A DNA stretch of 64,000 nucleotides from JACDQM01 sp044373315 (GCF_044373315.1 NZ_JBILQK010000002.1:1-64000); one strand, 5' to 3'; counted from the first letter of the stretch, positions 11,221-20,321 are shown. Made by a program: numbers and translations. Notes: generated from the sequence alone by a model not told the origin.

Positions 11221-12672
11221 TCAGCGGGGAACGACGAAGGTTGACTTCTCTTCGATCGTGTAGTCAGGGCTTGCGCCGGCAGGTCCCCGGCGCTCGATAC
11301 GGAAGTGGATCTCATGCGCGCCGGTGCCCGCCTTGGCGGCACTCTCGGGCGGCAGCCGCAACGCCACCGACACCCAGCGACCTTCGGCAGGAGCCACGTC
11401 GACAGCCATGCTGCGGCTCAGCGTCAGGCCCGGCAAGCCGGAAGCCGTGATGGTGAAGTGGTGACCCACCTCCGTGGCGTTCATGACTTGCAGCCGGTAG
11501 ACATTCTCGATGTAGCCATCTTCCACCAGCCTCGCCAATGAAGCACGGTCACGGACCACATCCACCTTGAAGGGCGTGCGCATCAGCAAGCTGACCAGCA
11601 GGGCAGCACAAATGATGAACAGGATGGCGGTGTAAACCAGCACGCGCGGGCGGAACAAGCGGCGCAACAACTGCGTCTTGCTCAGGTGCTGCTGAAGGCC
11701 GTTCTGCGTGTCATAGCGGATCAGGCCGGGCGCATACCCCATCTTGTCCATCACGCCATTGCACACATCGATGCAGGCGGCGCAGCCAATGCACTCGTAC
11801 TGCAGCCCCTTGCGGATGTCGATGCCCGTCGGGCAGACGTGCACGCACAGATTGCAGTCAATGCACGAACCCAGGCCCAGGGCCTTGGGGTCGGCCTTCT
11901 TGCCGCGCGCGCCCCTCGGCTCACCACGCTCGGCGTCGTAGCTGATGATCAGCGTGTCCTTGTCGAACATGGCGCTCTGGAAGCGCGCATAGGGGCACAT
12001 GTACTTGCAGACCTGCTCACGCATATGGCCGGCAAAGCCATAAGTGGCCAGGCCATAGAACAGCACCCAGAACAGTTCCCAGGGACCCAGGGCCAGGCCG
12101 GCGACTTCAAGCGTCAACGTCTTGATCGGCGTGAAGTAGCCGACGAAGGTGAAGCCGGTCCACAGCGCCAGCGCGATCCAGGCCGCCTGCTTACCGCCCT
12201 TGCGCCAGAGCTTCTCCAGCGTCCAGGGTCCGGCATCCAGCTTCATGCGGGCCGCGCGGTCGCCTTCGAACTTGCGCTCGATCCACATGAAGATCTCGGT
12301 ATAGACCGTCTGCGGGCAGGCATAGCCACACCACAGACGCCCTGCCACCGCAGTGAAGAGGAACAGCGCGTAGGCTGAAATCAGCAGCAGCGCTGTCAGG
12401 TAGATGAAGTCCTGCGGATAGAGAACCAAACCGAAGATGTAGAAACGGCGGGCACCCAGATCGAACAGGACGATCTGACGGTTGCCCCAGTCGAACCAGG
12501 GCAGGCAATAGAACAAGAGCTGAGTGAGCCACACCAGAGCCCAGCGCCAGGTCGCGAACCATCCACTGACCGCGCGCGCGTAGATCTTCTTCTGCGCCTG
12601 GTACAGCGACACCACCTGTGCGGAGGCGTCATCCGCCGCCGCGACCTGGGAACCCTGGGGATTGCTACTCAT
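11221..12672 (-). CDS. ccoG: Cytochrome c oxidase accessory protein CcoG (FixG/RdxA)
   Basis: Membrane-bound ferredoxin-like protein, implicated in copper reduction during cbb3 oxidase assembly. The 483-residue protein has several N-terminal transmembrane helices, a GYACPQTVYTEIF motif, a cysteine pair in MREQVCKYMCPYARFQS, and a ferredoxin module with CIDCNLCVHVCP and CIGCAACIDVCN (two 4Fe-4S sites). A C-terminal periplasmic immunoglobulin-like domain follows (about residues 360-483). It follows ccoP by 8 bp and precedes the FixH-like gene. Confidence 0.96.
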   Translation of the reverse strand: MSSNPQGSQVAAADDASAQVVSLYQAQKKIYARAVSGWFATWRWALVWLTQLLFYCLPWFDWGNRQIVLFDLGARRFYIFGLVLYPQDFIYLTALLLISAYALFLFTAVAGRLWCGYACPQTVYTEIFMWIERKFEGDRAARMKLDAGPWTLEKLWRKGGKQAAWIALALWTGFTFVGYFTPIKTLTLEVAGLALGPWELFWVLFYGLATYGFAGHMREQVCKYMCPYARFQSAMFDKDTLIISYDAERGEPRGARGKKADPKALGLGSCIDCNLCVHVCPTGIDIRKGLQYECIGCAACIDVCNGVMDKMGYAPGLIRYDTQNGLQQHLSKTQLLRRLFRPRVLVYTAILFIICAALLVSLLMRTPFKVDVVRDRASLARLVEDGYIENVYRLQVMNATEVGHHFTITASGLPGLTLSRSMAVDVAPAEGRWVSVALRLPPESAAKAGTGAHEIHFRIERRGPAGASPDYTIEEKSTFVVPR

Positions 12673-12680
12673 CGATGGCT

Positions 12681-13601
12681 TCAGTTGGACGCGACAGCCG
12701 TTCCGCTGCGCTGCGACAGGCTCCAGACATAGGCCGCCAGCACACGCACCTGCTCAGGGCTCAGGCGCTCGGCATGGGCCGGCATCATGTTGTTCTTGCC
12801 ACCGTTGATCAGGGCGATGATCGTCTCTTCGCCCCAGCCGTGCAGCCAGACCTTGTCGGTCAGGTTGGGCGCACCCAAGGCTTGGTTGCCCTTGCCGTCG
12901 GCGCCGTGGCAGGCGGCACAGGCACCAAACTTGGACTTGCCAAGCTGGGCTGCGATCGAGTTGTGCGGGCTGCCCGAGAGGCTCAGCACATAGTTGGCAA
13001 CGTTGCGCACATCCTCGGGGCCACCAAGCGCTGCGCCCATGGGCGGCATCACGCCATTGCGTCCCTTGGCGATGGTTTCCATGATGGCCTCATGCGAACC
13101 ACCCCACAGCCAGTCACCGTCGGTGAGGTTGGGGAAGCCCTTGCTGCCCTTGGCATCCGAACCGTGACAGGTGGCGCAGTTGTTGGCAAACAGCCGCTCG
13201 CCGATGCCCATGGCCTGGTCGTTCTTGGCCATCTCGACAGCCGGCATGGCAGCGAAGCGGGCATAGACCTCGGTCAGGGCGGCCTTGGCCTTGGCCTGCT
13301 CGGCCTCGTACTGGCCGGCACTGCTCCACTTCAGGCTGCCCTGCATGCTGCCCAGGCCGGGATACATGGCCAGATAGATGCCGGCGAAGACCACCGTCAG
13401 CACGAACAAGCCCATCCACCAGCGCGGCAGCGGGTTGTTCATTTCCTTCAGGTCTTCATCCCAGACGTGACCAGTCGTGTTGTCGTTCGCCATCACCTTG
13501 CGGCGGCTTGCGATGATCAGCAGGACCAGGCACAGCAACAGACCGAGAACTGTGGCCGCCGCGACAAACAGCGACCAGCCATCAGAGAAAAAGTCACTCA
13601 T
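12681..13601 (-). CDS. ccoP: Cytochrome cbb3 oxidase dihaem subunit CcoP
   Basis: Membrane-anchored dihaem cytochrome c that passes electrons towards CcoO/CcoN. The 306-residue protein has N-terminal hydrophobic helices (about 12-32 and 62-80). Two haem-binding motifs follow, C142-ATC-H146 and C228-AAC-H232, with MPPMG and MMPAH segments that supply axial Met residues. ATG 13601 is preferred to 13667 because GAGGAGGA lies just upstream and it overlaps the ccoQ stop by 4 bp. Confidence 0.96.
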   Translation of the reverse strand: MSDFFSDGWSLFVAAATVLGLLLCLVLLIIASRRKVMANDNTTGHVWDEDLKEMNNPLPRWWMGLFVLTVVFAGIYLAMYPGLGSMQGSLKWSSAGQYEAEQAKAKAALTEVYARFAAMPAVEMAKNDQAMGIGERLFANNCATCHGSDAKGSKGFPNLTDGDWLWGGSHEAIMETIAKGRNGVMPPMGAALGGPEDVRNVANYVLSLSGSPHNSIAAQLGKSKFGACAACHGADGKGNQALGAPNLTDKVWLHGWGEETIIALINGGKNNMMPAHAERLSPEQVRVLAAYVWSLSQRSGTAVASN

Positions 13602-13774
13602 TGCATCCTCCTCGAAGCCTCGGCCGAATCGGCCTCGGAGTCGCCGTGCAGCGGCAGGGCCGCACATTCATCAAAGCTCGCTGCGCGCTTCTTGCTGTAG
13701 GTCCAGGCGACGATGGCCAGGAACATCACAAGCAGCAGCACCGTGACCAGGGATCTCAGTTCATTGACGTCCAT
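13598..13774 (-). CDS. ccoQ: Cytochrome cbb3 oxidase small subunit CcoQ
   Basis: A 58-residue frame read directly from the sequence. It begins MDVNELRSLVTVLLLVMFLA, has one transmembrane helix at about 8-26, then YSKKRAASFDECA and a polar tail. Size, topology and position between ccoO and ccoP identify CcoQ, which stabilises the oxidase. It starts 10 bp after the ccoO stop, and its TGA overlaps the ccoP ATG (ATGA), so translation is coupled. Confidence 0.92.
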   Translation of the reverse strand: MDVNELRSLVTVLLLVMFLAIVAWTYSKKRAASFDECAALPLHGDSEADSAEASRRMQ

Positions 13775-13783
13775 GAGAGCTCC

Positions 13784-14401
13784 TTACTTCACTGCGGTGC
13801 CGAGCACCTGCAGATACGCAATCACCGCATCCATTTCGGTGCGACCCTTGACCGCCTCGGCCGCACCGGCAACGTCGGCATCGCTGTAGGGCACGCCCAC
13901 GACACGCAGCGCTTTCAGCTTTGGGGCCATGTCATCCGGATTGAGCTGGGCCGTCGCCAGCCACGGGTAGGCCGGCATGTTGGACTCGGGCACCAGATCA
14001 CGTGGATTGATCAGGTGGATGCGATGCCATTCATCGCTGTACTTGCCGCCGACGCGGTGCAGGTCCGGACCTGTGCGCTTGGATCCCCACTGGAAGGGGT
14101 GGTCGTAAACGAACTCACCCGCTGTCGAATAGTGGCCGTAGCGCAGCGTCTCAGCGCGGAAAGGCCGGATCATCTGCGAGTGGCAGTTGTAGCAGCCCTC
14201 GCGGATATAGACGTCCCGACCGGCCAGCTGCAGTGGCGTATAGGGCTTGAGGCCTTCGACCGCCTGCGTGGTCGAGCGCTGGAAGAACAGCGGCACGATC
14301 TCCACGATACCGCCGACCAGAACGGTCAGCAGCACCAGCACGATCATCAGGAAGTTGTTGGTCTCGATCTTCTCGTGACCACCCACATGCTTGTTTGCCA
14401 T
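13784..14401 (-). CDS. ccoO: Cytochrome cbb3 oxidase monohaem subunit CcoO
   Basis: 205-residue membrane-anchored monohaem cytochrome c of cbb3 oxidase. One N-terminal helix (about 17-38) is followed by the haem motif C70-YN-C73-H74 in REGCYNCHSQMIRPF. The axial methionine segment ESNMPAYPWL lies downstream. It sits 17 bp after ccoN and 9 bp before ccoQ. Confidence 0.97.
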   Translation of the reverse strand: MANKHVGGHEKIETNNFLMIVLVLLTVLVGGIVEIVPLFFQRSTTQAVEGLKPYTPLQLAGRDVYIREGCYNCHSQMIRPFRAETLRYGHYSTAGEFVYDHPFQWGSKRTGPDLHRVGGKYSDEWHRIHLINPRDLVPESNMPAYPWLATAQLNPDDMAPKLKALRVVGVPYSDADVAGAAEAVKGRTEMDAVIAYLQVLGTAVK

Positions 14402-14418
14402 GTTATTGCTCCCTCAGT

Positions 14419-15867
14419 TCAAGCGTGGGCCACGACGGCCGGAATACGCACCGGCACAGCCTTGCCGGCCTGCACGGTCTTGATGACGTTCCAGCCCATG
14501 ATCAGCATGCCGCCGAGGTACAGCAGACCGCCGGCCAAACGGATCACATAGAACGGGTAGGTCGCCTTCACGCTTTCAACAAAGGTGTAGACCAGCGTGC
14601 CGTCCGGATTCACAGCGCGCCACATCAAACCCTGCATCACACCGGCAATCCACATCGCAGCGATGTAGAGCACGATACCCAGCGTCGCCACCCAGAAGTG
14701 CAGTTCGATGGCGCGCTTCGAGTACATCTCGGTGCGGCCGAACATGCGCGGGATCAGGTGGTACAGCGCGCCCATCGAGATCAGGCCCACCCAGCCCAGC
14801 GCACCCGAGTGCACGTGGCCGACAGTCCAGTCCGTGTAGTGCGACAGCGCGTTCACGGTCTTGATCGACATCATCGGACCCTCGAAGGTCGACATGCCAT
14901 AGAAGGACAGCGAGACAATCAGGAACTTCAGGATCGGGTCATCGCGCAGCTTGTGCCAGGCACCCGACAGGGTCATGATGCCGTTGATCATGCCGCCCCA
15001 GCTCGGCGCCAGCAGCACTAGCGAGAACACCATGCCCACGCTCTGCGCCCAGTCGGGCAGCGCGGTGTAGTGCAGGTGGTGAGGACCCGCCCACATATAC
15101 GTGAAGATCAGTGCCCAGAAGTGCACGATGGACAGGCGATAGCTGTACACCGGACGGCCCGCCTGCTTGGGGATGTAGTAGTACATCATGCCCAGGAAGC
15201 CTGCAGTCAGGAAGAAGCCCACCGCATTGTGGCCGTACCACCATTGCACCATCGCATCCTGCACGCCAGCGTAGGCCGAGTAGCTCTTGAACAAGCTGAC
15301 CGGAATCGCAGCGCTGTTCACCAGATGCAGCAGGGCCACGGCGATGATGAAGGCGCCGAAGAACCAGTTGGCCACATAGATGTGACGCACCTTGCGGGTG
15401 CCCACCGTGCCGAAGAACACGACCGCATAGCTGACCCACACCAGAGTGATCAGGATGTCGATCGGCCACTCCAGCTCGGCGTACTCCTTGCCGCTCGTCA
15501 TACCCAGCGGCAGCGTGATCGCCGCCAGCAGGATCACCAGTTGCCAGCCCCAGAAGGTGAACCAGGCCAAGCCCGGTGCGAAGAGGCGCGTCTGCCCTGT
15601 GCGCTGAACCACGTGGTATGCCGTCGCGAACAGCGTGCAGCCGCCGAACGCAAAGATCACCGCATTGGTGTGCAGCGGACGCAGACGCCCGTAGCTCAAC
15701 CATGGAATGCCCAGATTGAGCTCAGGCCAAGTCAGCTGAGCCGCGATGATCACGCCGACCAACATGCCCACGATGCCCCAGAGGACCGCGGCCAGAGCAA
15801 AGGCCCGTACCACGCCGTCTTCGTACACGGGCCCCGCCGGCCCGCTCGGCATTGCAACACTTGCCAT
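14419..15867 (-). CDS. ccoN: Cytochrome cbb3 oxidase catalytic subunit CcoN
   Basis: Haem-copper oxidase subunit I, type C, which reduces oxygen with high affinity and pumps protons. The 482-residue polytopic protein shows the family histidines in RPLHTNAVIFAFGG, WWYGHNAVGFFLTAG, MWAGPHHLHYTALPDW and TVGHVHSGALGWVG (haem b, haem b3 and CuB ligands). First gene of the ccoNOQP block; an FNR-type site lies about 76 bp upstream, inside ccoS. Confidence 0.97.
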   Translation of the reverse strand: MASVAMPSGPAGPVYEDGVVRAFALAAVLWGIVGMLVGVIIAAQLTWPELNLGIPWLSYGRLRPLHTNAVIFAFGGCTLFATAYHVVQRTGQTRLFAPGLAWFTFWGWQLVILLAAITLPLGMTSGKEYAELEWPIDILITLVWVSYAVVFFGTVGTRKVRHIYVANWFFGAFIIAVALLHLVNSAAIPVSLFKSYSAYAGVQDAMVQWWYGHNAVGFFLTAGFLGMMYYYIPKQAGRPVYSYRLSIVHFWALIFTYMWAGPHHLHYTALPDWAQSVGMVFSLVLLAPSWGGMINGIMTLSGAWHKLRDDPILKFLIVSLSFYGMSTFEGPMMSIKTVNALSHYTDWTVGHVHSGALGWVGLISMGALYHLIPRMFGRTEMYSKRAIELHFWVATLGIVLYIAAMWIAGVMQGLMWRAVNPDGTLVYTFVESVKATYPFYVIRLAGGLLYLGGMLIMGWNVIKTVQAGKAVPVRIPAVVAHA

Positions 15868-15912
15868 TGAAATGCTCCTTGCTAGATGTTCTGAAACCAG
15901 TGAGGGAAATTC

Positions 15913-16095
15913 TCAGCTGACGTTCGACTGCCGGACTTGATCACCGTCAACCCCAGCGGGCTCCTCTTCGAAAATGCGGTCACCTTCGCGCTCCAGATCG
16001 TCGAGCTGGCCACTGTGGATGGCCCAGCCGAAAACGCCGACGATGGCCAGCACCAGAACAACCGAGAGCGGAATCAGCAGATACAGGATGTCCAT
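15913..16095 (-). CDS. ccoS: Cytochrome oxidase maturation protein CcoS
   Basis: 60-residue protein starting MDILYLLIPLSVVLVLA, with one transmembrane helix and then the typical FGWAIHSGQLDDLEREG segment. CcoS is required for cofactor insertion into CcoN. ATG 16095 was chosen over an in-frame TTG at 16104 that directly abuts the ccoI stop. Lies between ccoI and ccoN, 9 bp after ccoI. Confidence 0.93.
   Translation of the reverse strand: MDILYLLIPLSVVLVLAIVGVFGWAIHSGQLDDLEREGDRIFEEEPAGVDGDQVRQSNVS
15937..15950. promoter_or_regulatory. FNR/ANR-type binding site for ccoNOQP, inside ccoS
   Basis: TTGATCACCGTCAA fits TTGAT-N4-ATCAA at 9 of 10 specified bases, with the same half-sites as the site next to fnr. 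Its centre, 15943.5, is 41.5 bp from a predicted start at 15902. GAGAAT (minus strand, 15914-15909) would be the -10, and the ccoN ATG follows 35 nt later. This is textbook class II FNR activation geometry. Confidence 0.75.
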
Positions 16096-16104
16096 GGGCG
16101 GCAA

Positions 16105-18414
16105 TCAGGGCTGAGCCGGCACCGGCAGACGGGCCAGACTCATGGCGTTGAGGATCACGAACAGCGAGCTGAGCGCCATACCCAGGCCTGCCGCCCAAGG
16201 CGGCAGCCAGCCCAGCAGCGCCAGGGGAATGCATGCGGCGTTGTAGGCCGCCGCCCAGCCAAGGTTCTGACGGATCACGCGCCGGGTGCGCAGGGCGTGC
16301 TCGCGCAGCAAGGCGATGTCGGTCAGCCGCGAGGACAGCACCACGCCATCCGCCTGAACACGCGCGATCAGGGCCCCCTGCCCCATGGCGAGGCTTGCGT
16401 CGGCACGGGCTAGCACGGGCGCGTCATTGATGCCGTCGCCCACCATCAGGACACAACGACCCTGGGCCTGCAGTGCTGCGACCGCCGCCAGCTTGTCCTC
16501 CGGGCTTGCGCCGCCACGAGCCTCATCGATGCCGGCCGCTGTAGCGATGGTGCCGGCGCGCTCAGCCGTGTCGCCCGACAGCAGCAAGGTGCGCAGTCCT
16601 TGGTGGCGCAACTGCTGCACCGCTTCACGCGCATCCTCGCGCAGGACTTCGCCGAACTGCAGATGCAGCAGTGGCGCGCCTGCACGGCCGAATACCAGCT
16701 GCGCTTCGGGGTGCGCCACGGTCGCGCCCTCGCCCGCCACCCAGACGGCCGAGCCCAGGCGCCAGAGCTTGCCATCGGCAGCCACGGCCTCAAGCCCACG
16801 CCCAGGCAGCTCGCGCACCTCGCGCCAGGCCTGCACCTCGTCCTCTGGCACGGGGCAATGTGCCGCGAGCGCGCGCGCGAAGACATGGCGCGACTGCGCC
16901 GCCAGCGCCGCGGCTTGGCGCAGCAGCGGGTCCTCCGGCGTCAGCGCCGGCCAGCTGTGCAGCAGCCGCATGCGTTCCTCGGTCAAGGTGCCGGTCTTGT
17001 CCAGCACCACGGTATCGACGCGGGCCAGCGTCTCCAGCAGATCCAGCCGGGCCAGCAGCACACCGCGACGCGCCAAGGCACCGGCAGCGCTGAGCCAGGC
17101 CGAGGGTGCCGCGAGCGACAATGCACATGGGCAGGTCACGATCAGCACCGAGACCGCCACCCAGACCGCACGCGAGGGATCGATCTGGCTCCACACCAGG
17201 GCGCCGCCAAGCGCCAGCGCCAGCACCACCCACAAGAACGGGCCGGCCACGCGATCGGCCATGCGCAGGGCTTGCGGGCGTTGCGTCAATGCGCTGCGCA
17301 TCAGGCGGACGATGGCCTCGAAGCGGGTGTCATCGCCCAGGCGCTGCACCCGCAGCAGCACCGGCGCGACCAGATTGACACTGCCGGCAATTGCCGTATC
17401 TCCCAGCTTCTTCAGCACCGGCTGGGACTCACCGCTGAGCAGGGCCTCGTCGGCCGCGGTTTCACCCTGCTCGATCAGTCCGTCAGCCGGAAAGGCCTGG
17501 CCCGCCGGCACACGCAAGAGATCGCCAACCCGCAACTGCGTCGGGCTCAAGCGGGTGACCGATCCATCCGCCTCGATGCGCTCCACCGATTCCGGCAAGC
17601 CAGCCGTGGCCCGCTCAAGCTCACGCGCCACCCGGTGGCGTGCCCGCAACTCCAGGTAGCGTCCACCCAGCAGGAAGCTGACGAACATCGTCAGCGAATC
17701 AAAGTAGACCTCGTGCCCGAACACACCGTCCGGATCGAAGGTGGCACCACTGCTGGCGATGAAGGTCACCAGGATGCCCAGGCTCACCGGCACATCCATG
17801 CCCAGCCGACGCTGACGCAGTTGCGCCCAGGCCGCGCTGAAAAAGGGGCCGGCCGAGAAGAACATTACCGGCAGGCTCAGCACCCAGGAGCCCCAGTTCA
17901 GCAGATTGCGCAGGTCAGCGCTCATTTCGCCTGGCTCGGCCACATAGATCGGCCAGGCCAGCATCATCACCTGCATCATCAGGAAGCTGGCGACGAACAG
18001 GCGCCACATGGCACGCCGATGTTCGCGCTCGCGCAGCAGCCGGGCCGGTGCTGCCAGGTCAGGCACCGCCTGATAGCCGGCGCGCTCCACCGCCGCCAGC
18101 AAGCTGCTCAGGCGCGTCTTGCGCGGGTTCCAGCGCAGTTGCAGCCGCTCAGCCGCTGAATTGACCTGGGCGTCCAACACCCCAGGCTGGCCAAGCAAGG
18201 CCCGCTCGATAATGCCGGCGCAGGCCGCGCAATGCATGCCTGCCACGCGGAGTTGCGACAGGGACTCAAGCTCGCTGAGCTGCTGGCTGAACCCCGCCTG
18301 AGCCTGGCTGTCGTCGATCACTTCCGCGCTACTGCCCTGAGCAGACGGCGCAGTCAAAGGAAGGGCGGAAGCAGTCATGGGCAGGCGAGGCAAGGCAGAT
18401 TCTTCTGAGCCCAT
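16105..18414 (-). CDS. ccoI: Copper-transporting P1B-type ATPase CcoI (FixI)
   Basis: Copper exporter that supplies periplasmic Cu for cbb3 oxidase assembly. In the 769-residue protein I see one heavy-metal-binding domain (GMHCAAC near residue 60), membrane helices, the actuator LLSGESQPV, the transport motif TCPCALSLAAP, the phosphorylation site DKTGTLTEE, and the hinge GDGINDAPVLARAD. In the nucleotide-binding domain the usual HP dipeptide reads HV (SRHVFARAL). A later start, ATG 18378, is possible. The gene faces a DUF192 gene across only 28 bp containing a C9 run. Confidence 0.93.
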   Translation of the reverse strand: MGSEESALPRLPMTASALPLTAPSAQGSSAEVIDDSQAQAGFSQQLSELESLSQLRVAGMHCAACAGIIERALLGQPGVLDAQVNSAAERLQLRWNPRKTRLSSLLAAVERAGYQAVPDLAAPARLLREREHRRAMWRLFVASFLMMQVMMLAWPIYVAEPGEMSADLRNLLNWGSWVLSLPVMFFSAGPFFSAAWAQLRQRRLGMDVPVSLGILVTFIASSGATFDPDGVFGHEVYFDSLTMFVSFLLGGRYLELRARHRVARELERATAGLPESVERIEADGSVTRLSPTQLRVGDLLRVPAGQAFPADGLIEQGETAADEALLSGESQPVLKKLGDTAIAGSVNLVAPVLLRVQRLGDDTRFEAIVRLMRSALTQRPQALRMADRVAGPFLWVVLALALGGALVWSQIDPSRAVWVAVSVLIVTCPCALSLAAPSAWLSAAGALARRGVLLARLDLLETLARVDTVVLDKTGTLTEERMRLLHSWPALTPEDPLLRQAAALAAQSRHVFARALAAHCPVPEDEVQAWREVRELPGRGLEAVAADGKLWRLGSAVWVAGEGATVAHPEAQLVFGRAGAPLLHLQFGEVLREDAREAVQQLRHQGLRTLLLSGDTAERAGTIATAAGIDEARGGASPEDKLAAVAALQAQGRCVLMVGDGINDAPVLARADASLAMGQGALIARVQADGVVLSSRLTDIALLREHALRTRRVIRQNLGWAAAYNAACIPLALLGWLPPWAAGLGMALSSLFVILNAMSLARLPVPAQP

Positions 18415-18423
18415 AATCTAGGG

Positions 18424-18432
18424 CCCCCCCCC
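18424..18432. repeat. C9 homopolymer between ccoI and the DUF192 gene
   Basis: Nine consecutive C in the 28-bp divergent gap (18415-18442) that must hold 5' signals for both genes. Such runs are prone to slippage or sequencing error. Confidence 0.6.
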
Positions 18433-18442
18433 TCAGTGCGAC

Positions 18443-18907
18443 ATGATCCACATCAAGACTCAACCCATTCAGCTCGCCTTGCTGGCCTTTGTCTTGCTGA
18501 TGTTGGGCGCCGCCCAGGCCCAGCCTGCGGGCGAGCCGCAGCGGCTGCCAGTGACGCAGTTGCGCGCCGGCATGCATCTGATCCAGGCCGAAGTCGCACA
18601 AAACGACCAACAGCGGGCCATCGGCCTGATGCACCGCAGCAGCATGCCCGTCAACAACGGCATGCTCTTCATCTTCGAGGCACCCAACCGTCAGTGCTTC
18701 TGGATGCGCAACACCTTGCTGCCCCTGTCAATCGCCTTCATCGCCGATGACGGCAGCATCGTCAACATCGCCGAGATGCAGCCCATGTCGGATGACTCGC
18801 ATTGCTCGGCCAAGCCGGTGCGCTATGCGCTGGAGATGAACAAGGGCTGGTTTGCCAAACGCGGGCTGAAAGCTGGCGCCAAGCTCAGCGGTGGACCCTG
18901 GCCCTGA
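18443..18907 (+). CDS. DUF192-family exported protein
   Basis: 154-residue protein with a signal peptide (hydrophobic 11-22, cleavage plausible after AQA at 26). The DUF192 core follows, with RAIGLMHRSSMPVNNGMLFIF, CFWMRNTLLPLSIAFI and a C-terminal YALEMNKGWFAKRGLKAG. The biochemical role of the family is unknown. It is divergent from ccoI and convergent with the sensor kinase gene. Confidence 0.9.
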   Translation: MIHIKTQPIQLALLAFVLLMLGAAQAQPAGEPQRLPVTQLRAGMHLIQAEVAQNDQQRAIGLMHRSSMPVNNGMLFIFEAPNRQCFWMRNTLLPLSIAFIADDGSIVNIAEMQPMSDDSHCSAKPVRYALEMNKGWFAKRGLKAGAKLSGGPWP

Positions 18908-18914
18908 CAAGACC

Positions 18915-20321
18915 TCAGGCTGGCAGCTGCCACACCAGCCGAAAGCCCGTCAACTCAGGCCGGGTCTGTGCGGTCCAACGCCCACCCAGCCGGGTGATGA
19001 TCTCGTAGGCGATCGCCAACCCGAGCCCGGTGCCGCCGTCGCTGCGCGTGTCGGCGCGCTCACCGCGCCAGAATGGCTCCGCCAGACGCGACAGATCGGC
19101 TGCGGCGACGCCCGGCCCATCGTCCTCAATCTCGATGCGCGCGCCGCCCTGCTCATCACGCAAGCGCAGGCAGATGTGCGGGCCGCCGTAGCGCAAGGCA
19201 TTGTCCAAGGCATTGCTGAGTGCCTCGCCCAGCCAGACCGAGTGGGCGAAGGCAATCACAGGCTCGTCCGGCATATCAAGCACCAGGCTGCGGCCCTTTC
19301 GGGCGGCCTGCAAGGCCAAAGGCTCGGCAGCTTCGCGCAGCAAGGGCCGCAAGTCCTGGTGAAAGGCCTCGGCTTCAAGTGCCACGCTGCCCTGCGAGCG
19401 CACCAGGCTCAGCAGCTGCCCGATGAGTCGCGCCATCCGATCACTTGACTTCAGCAAGGCAGACACCAGGGGCAGCAGCTGCGCCTCGCTGTCCCCACCG
19501 CGCTGACGGACCTCCAGCATGAGTTCCTGCGCCAGCACACGCAAGCCGGCCGCCGGCGTGCGCAGCTGATGGGCGGCATCCGCCACGAAGCGGCGCTGGC
19601 GGTCAATCGAGTCCTTCACCTCGAGCAGCAGGCTGTTGATGCGCTCGATCAGCGGTCGGGCCTCGGCTGGCACGCCGTCAGTAGGCAGCGGCCGCAGATC
19701 GCTGGGGGCGCGCCGGGCCACCTCACTGGCCACCTCGCGCAACGGTGCCAGACCGCGCCGCACCCCCCAGGCCAGCAAGGCAAAGGTCAGCAGCCCGAGC
19801 GCCAGCGTCGGCAAAGCCATTGCCATCAGCACATCGCGCACCAGGCGATCACGCTTGTTGCGCGTTTCAACCACAACAACCGACACCAGGCGATCCAGCA
19901 TCGGAGACGTCAGCGAGAACATCGCACCGCGTACTGGCTTGCCGGCCATTTCGCCGTCAAACAGCACCGGGTGGGCAAAGCTGTTGTGTCGCAGATCCGG
20001 TCGCGGCAGGCCGGACTCGCCCGCCAGCACACGACCGCGCTCGTCGAGCAGGGCGAAGCTGTTGCGCTCGGTGCTGTCCCAGGTCAGCAACTCCAGGGTC
20101 TGTCGACTCATGTCCAGCAAGGGACCACGATCCGTCCAGATGATCTTGGCTGCCAGCGCACCGGCTTCGTCCTGAAGACTGCGGTCAAAGGCCGCGTTGG
20201 CGCTGGTGCGTGACAGCTCGTACGCCCCCAACGCTGCGCCTGTCATGCCCAGCAGCCAGATCCACAACAGCGGCGTCAGCAGCTGGCGGCGCAGGCTGCC
20301 GACACGCCGCCTAGGTTTCAT
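18915..20321 (-). CDS. Sensor histidine kinase, TctE/QseC-like
   Basis: 468-residue membrane kinase. A short cytoplasmic N-terminus and helix (about 17-36) precede a periplasmic domain resembling the two-component sensor N-terminal family (AAFDRSLQDEAGALAAKI). A second helix lies at about 168-187, then HAMP, HisKA with H251 in FVADAAHQLRTP, and HATPase with NALDNALRYGG, DDGPGV and GTGLGLAI. ATG 20321 overlaps the upstream regulator by 11 bp. The ligand is not evident; the family often senses organic acids, but no transporter lies nearby. Confidence 0.92.
   Translation of the reverse strand: MKPRRRVGSLRRQLLTPLLWIWLLGMTGAALGAYELSRTSANAAFDRSLQDEAGALAAKIIWTDRGPLLDMSRQTLELLTWDSTERNSFALLDERGRVLAGESGLPRPDLRHNSFAHPVLFDGEMAGKPVRGAMFSLTSPMLDRLVSVVVVETRNKRDRLVRDVLMAMALPTLALGLLTFALLAWGVRRGLAPLREVASEVARRAPSDLRPLPTDGVPAEARPLIERINSLLLEVKDSIDRQRRFVADAAHQLRTPAAGLRVLAQELMLEVRQRGGDSEAQLLPLVSALLKSSDRMARLIGQLLSLVRSQGSVALEAEAFHQDLRPLLREAAEPLALQAARKGRSLVLDMPDEPVIAFAHSVWLGEALSNALDNALRYGGPHICLRLRDEQGGARIEIEDDGPGVAAADLSRLAEPFWRGERADTRSDGGTGLGLAIAYEIITRLGGRWTAQTRPELTGFRLVWQLPA

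Noticed and set aside
16600..18159. 519-codon plus-strand open frame opposite ccoI
   Set aside because: Gln/Arg/His-rich antisense frame; ccoI carries all P-type ATPase motifs.
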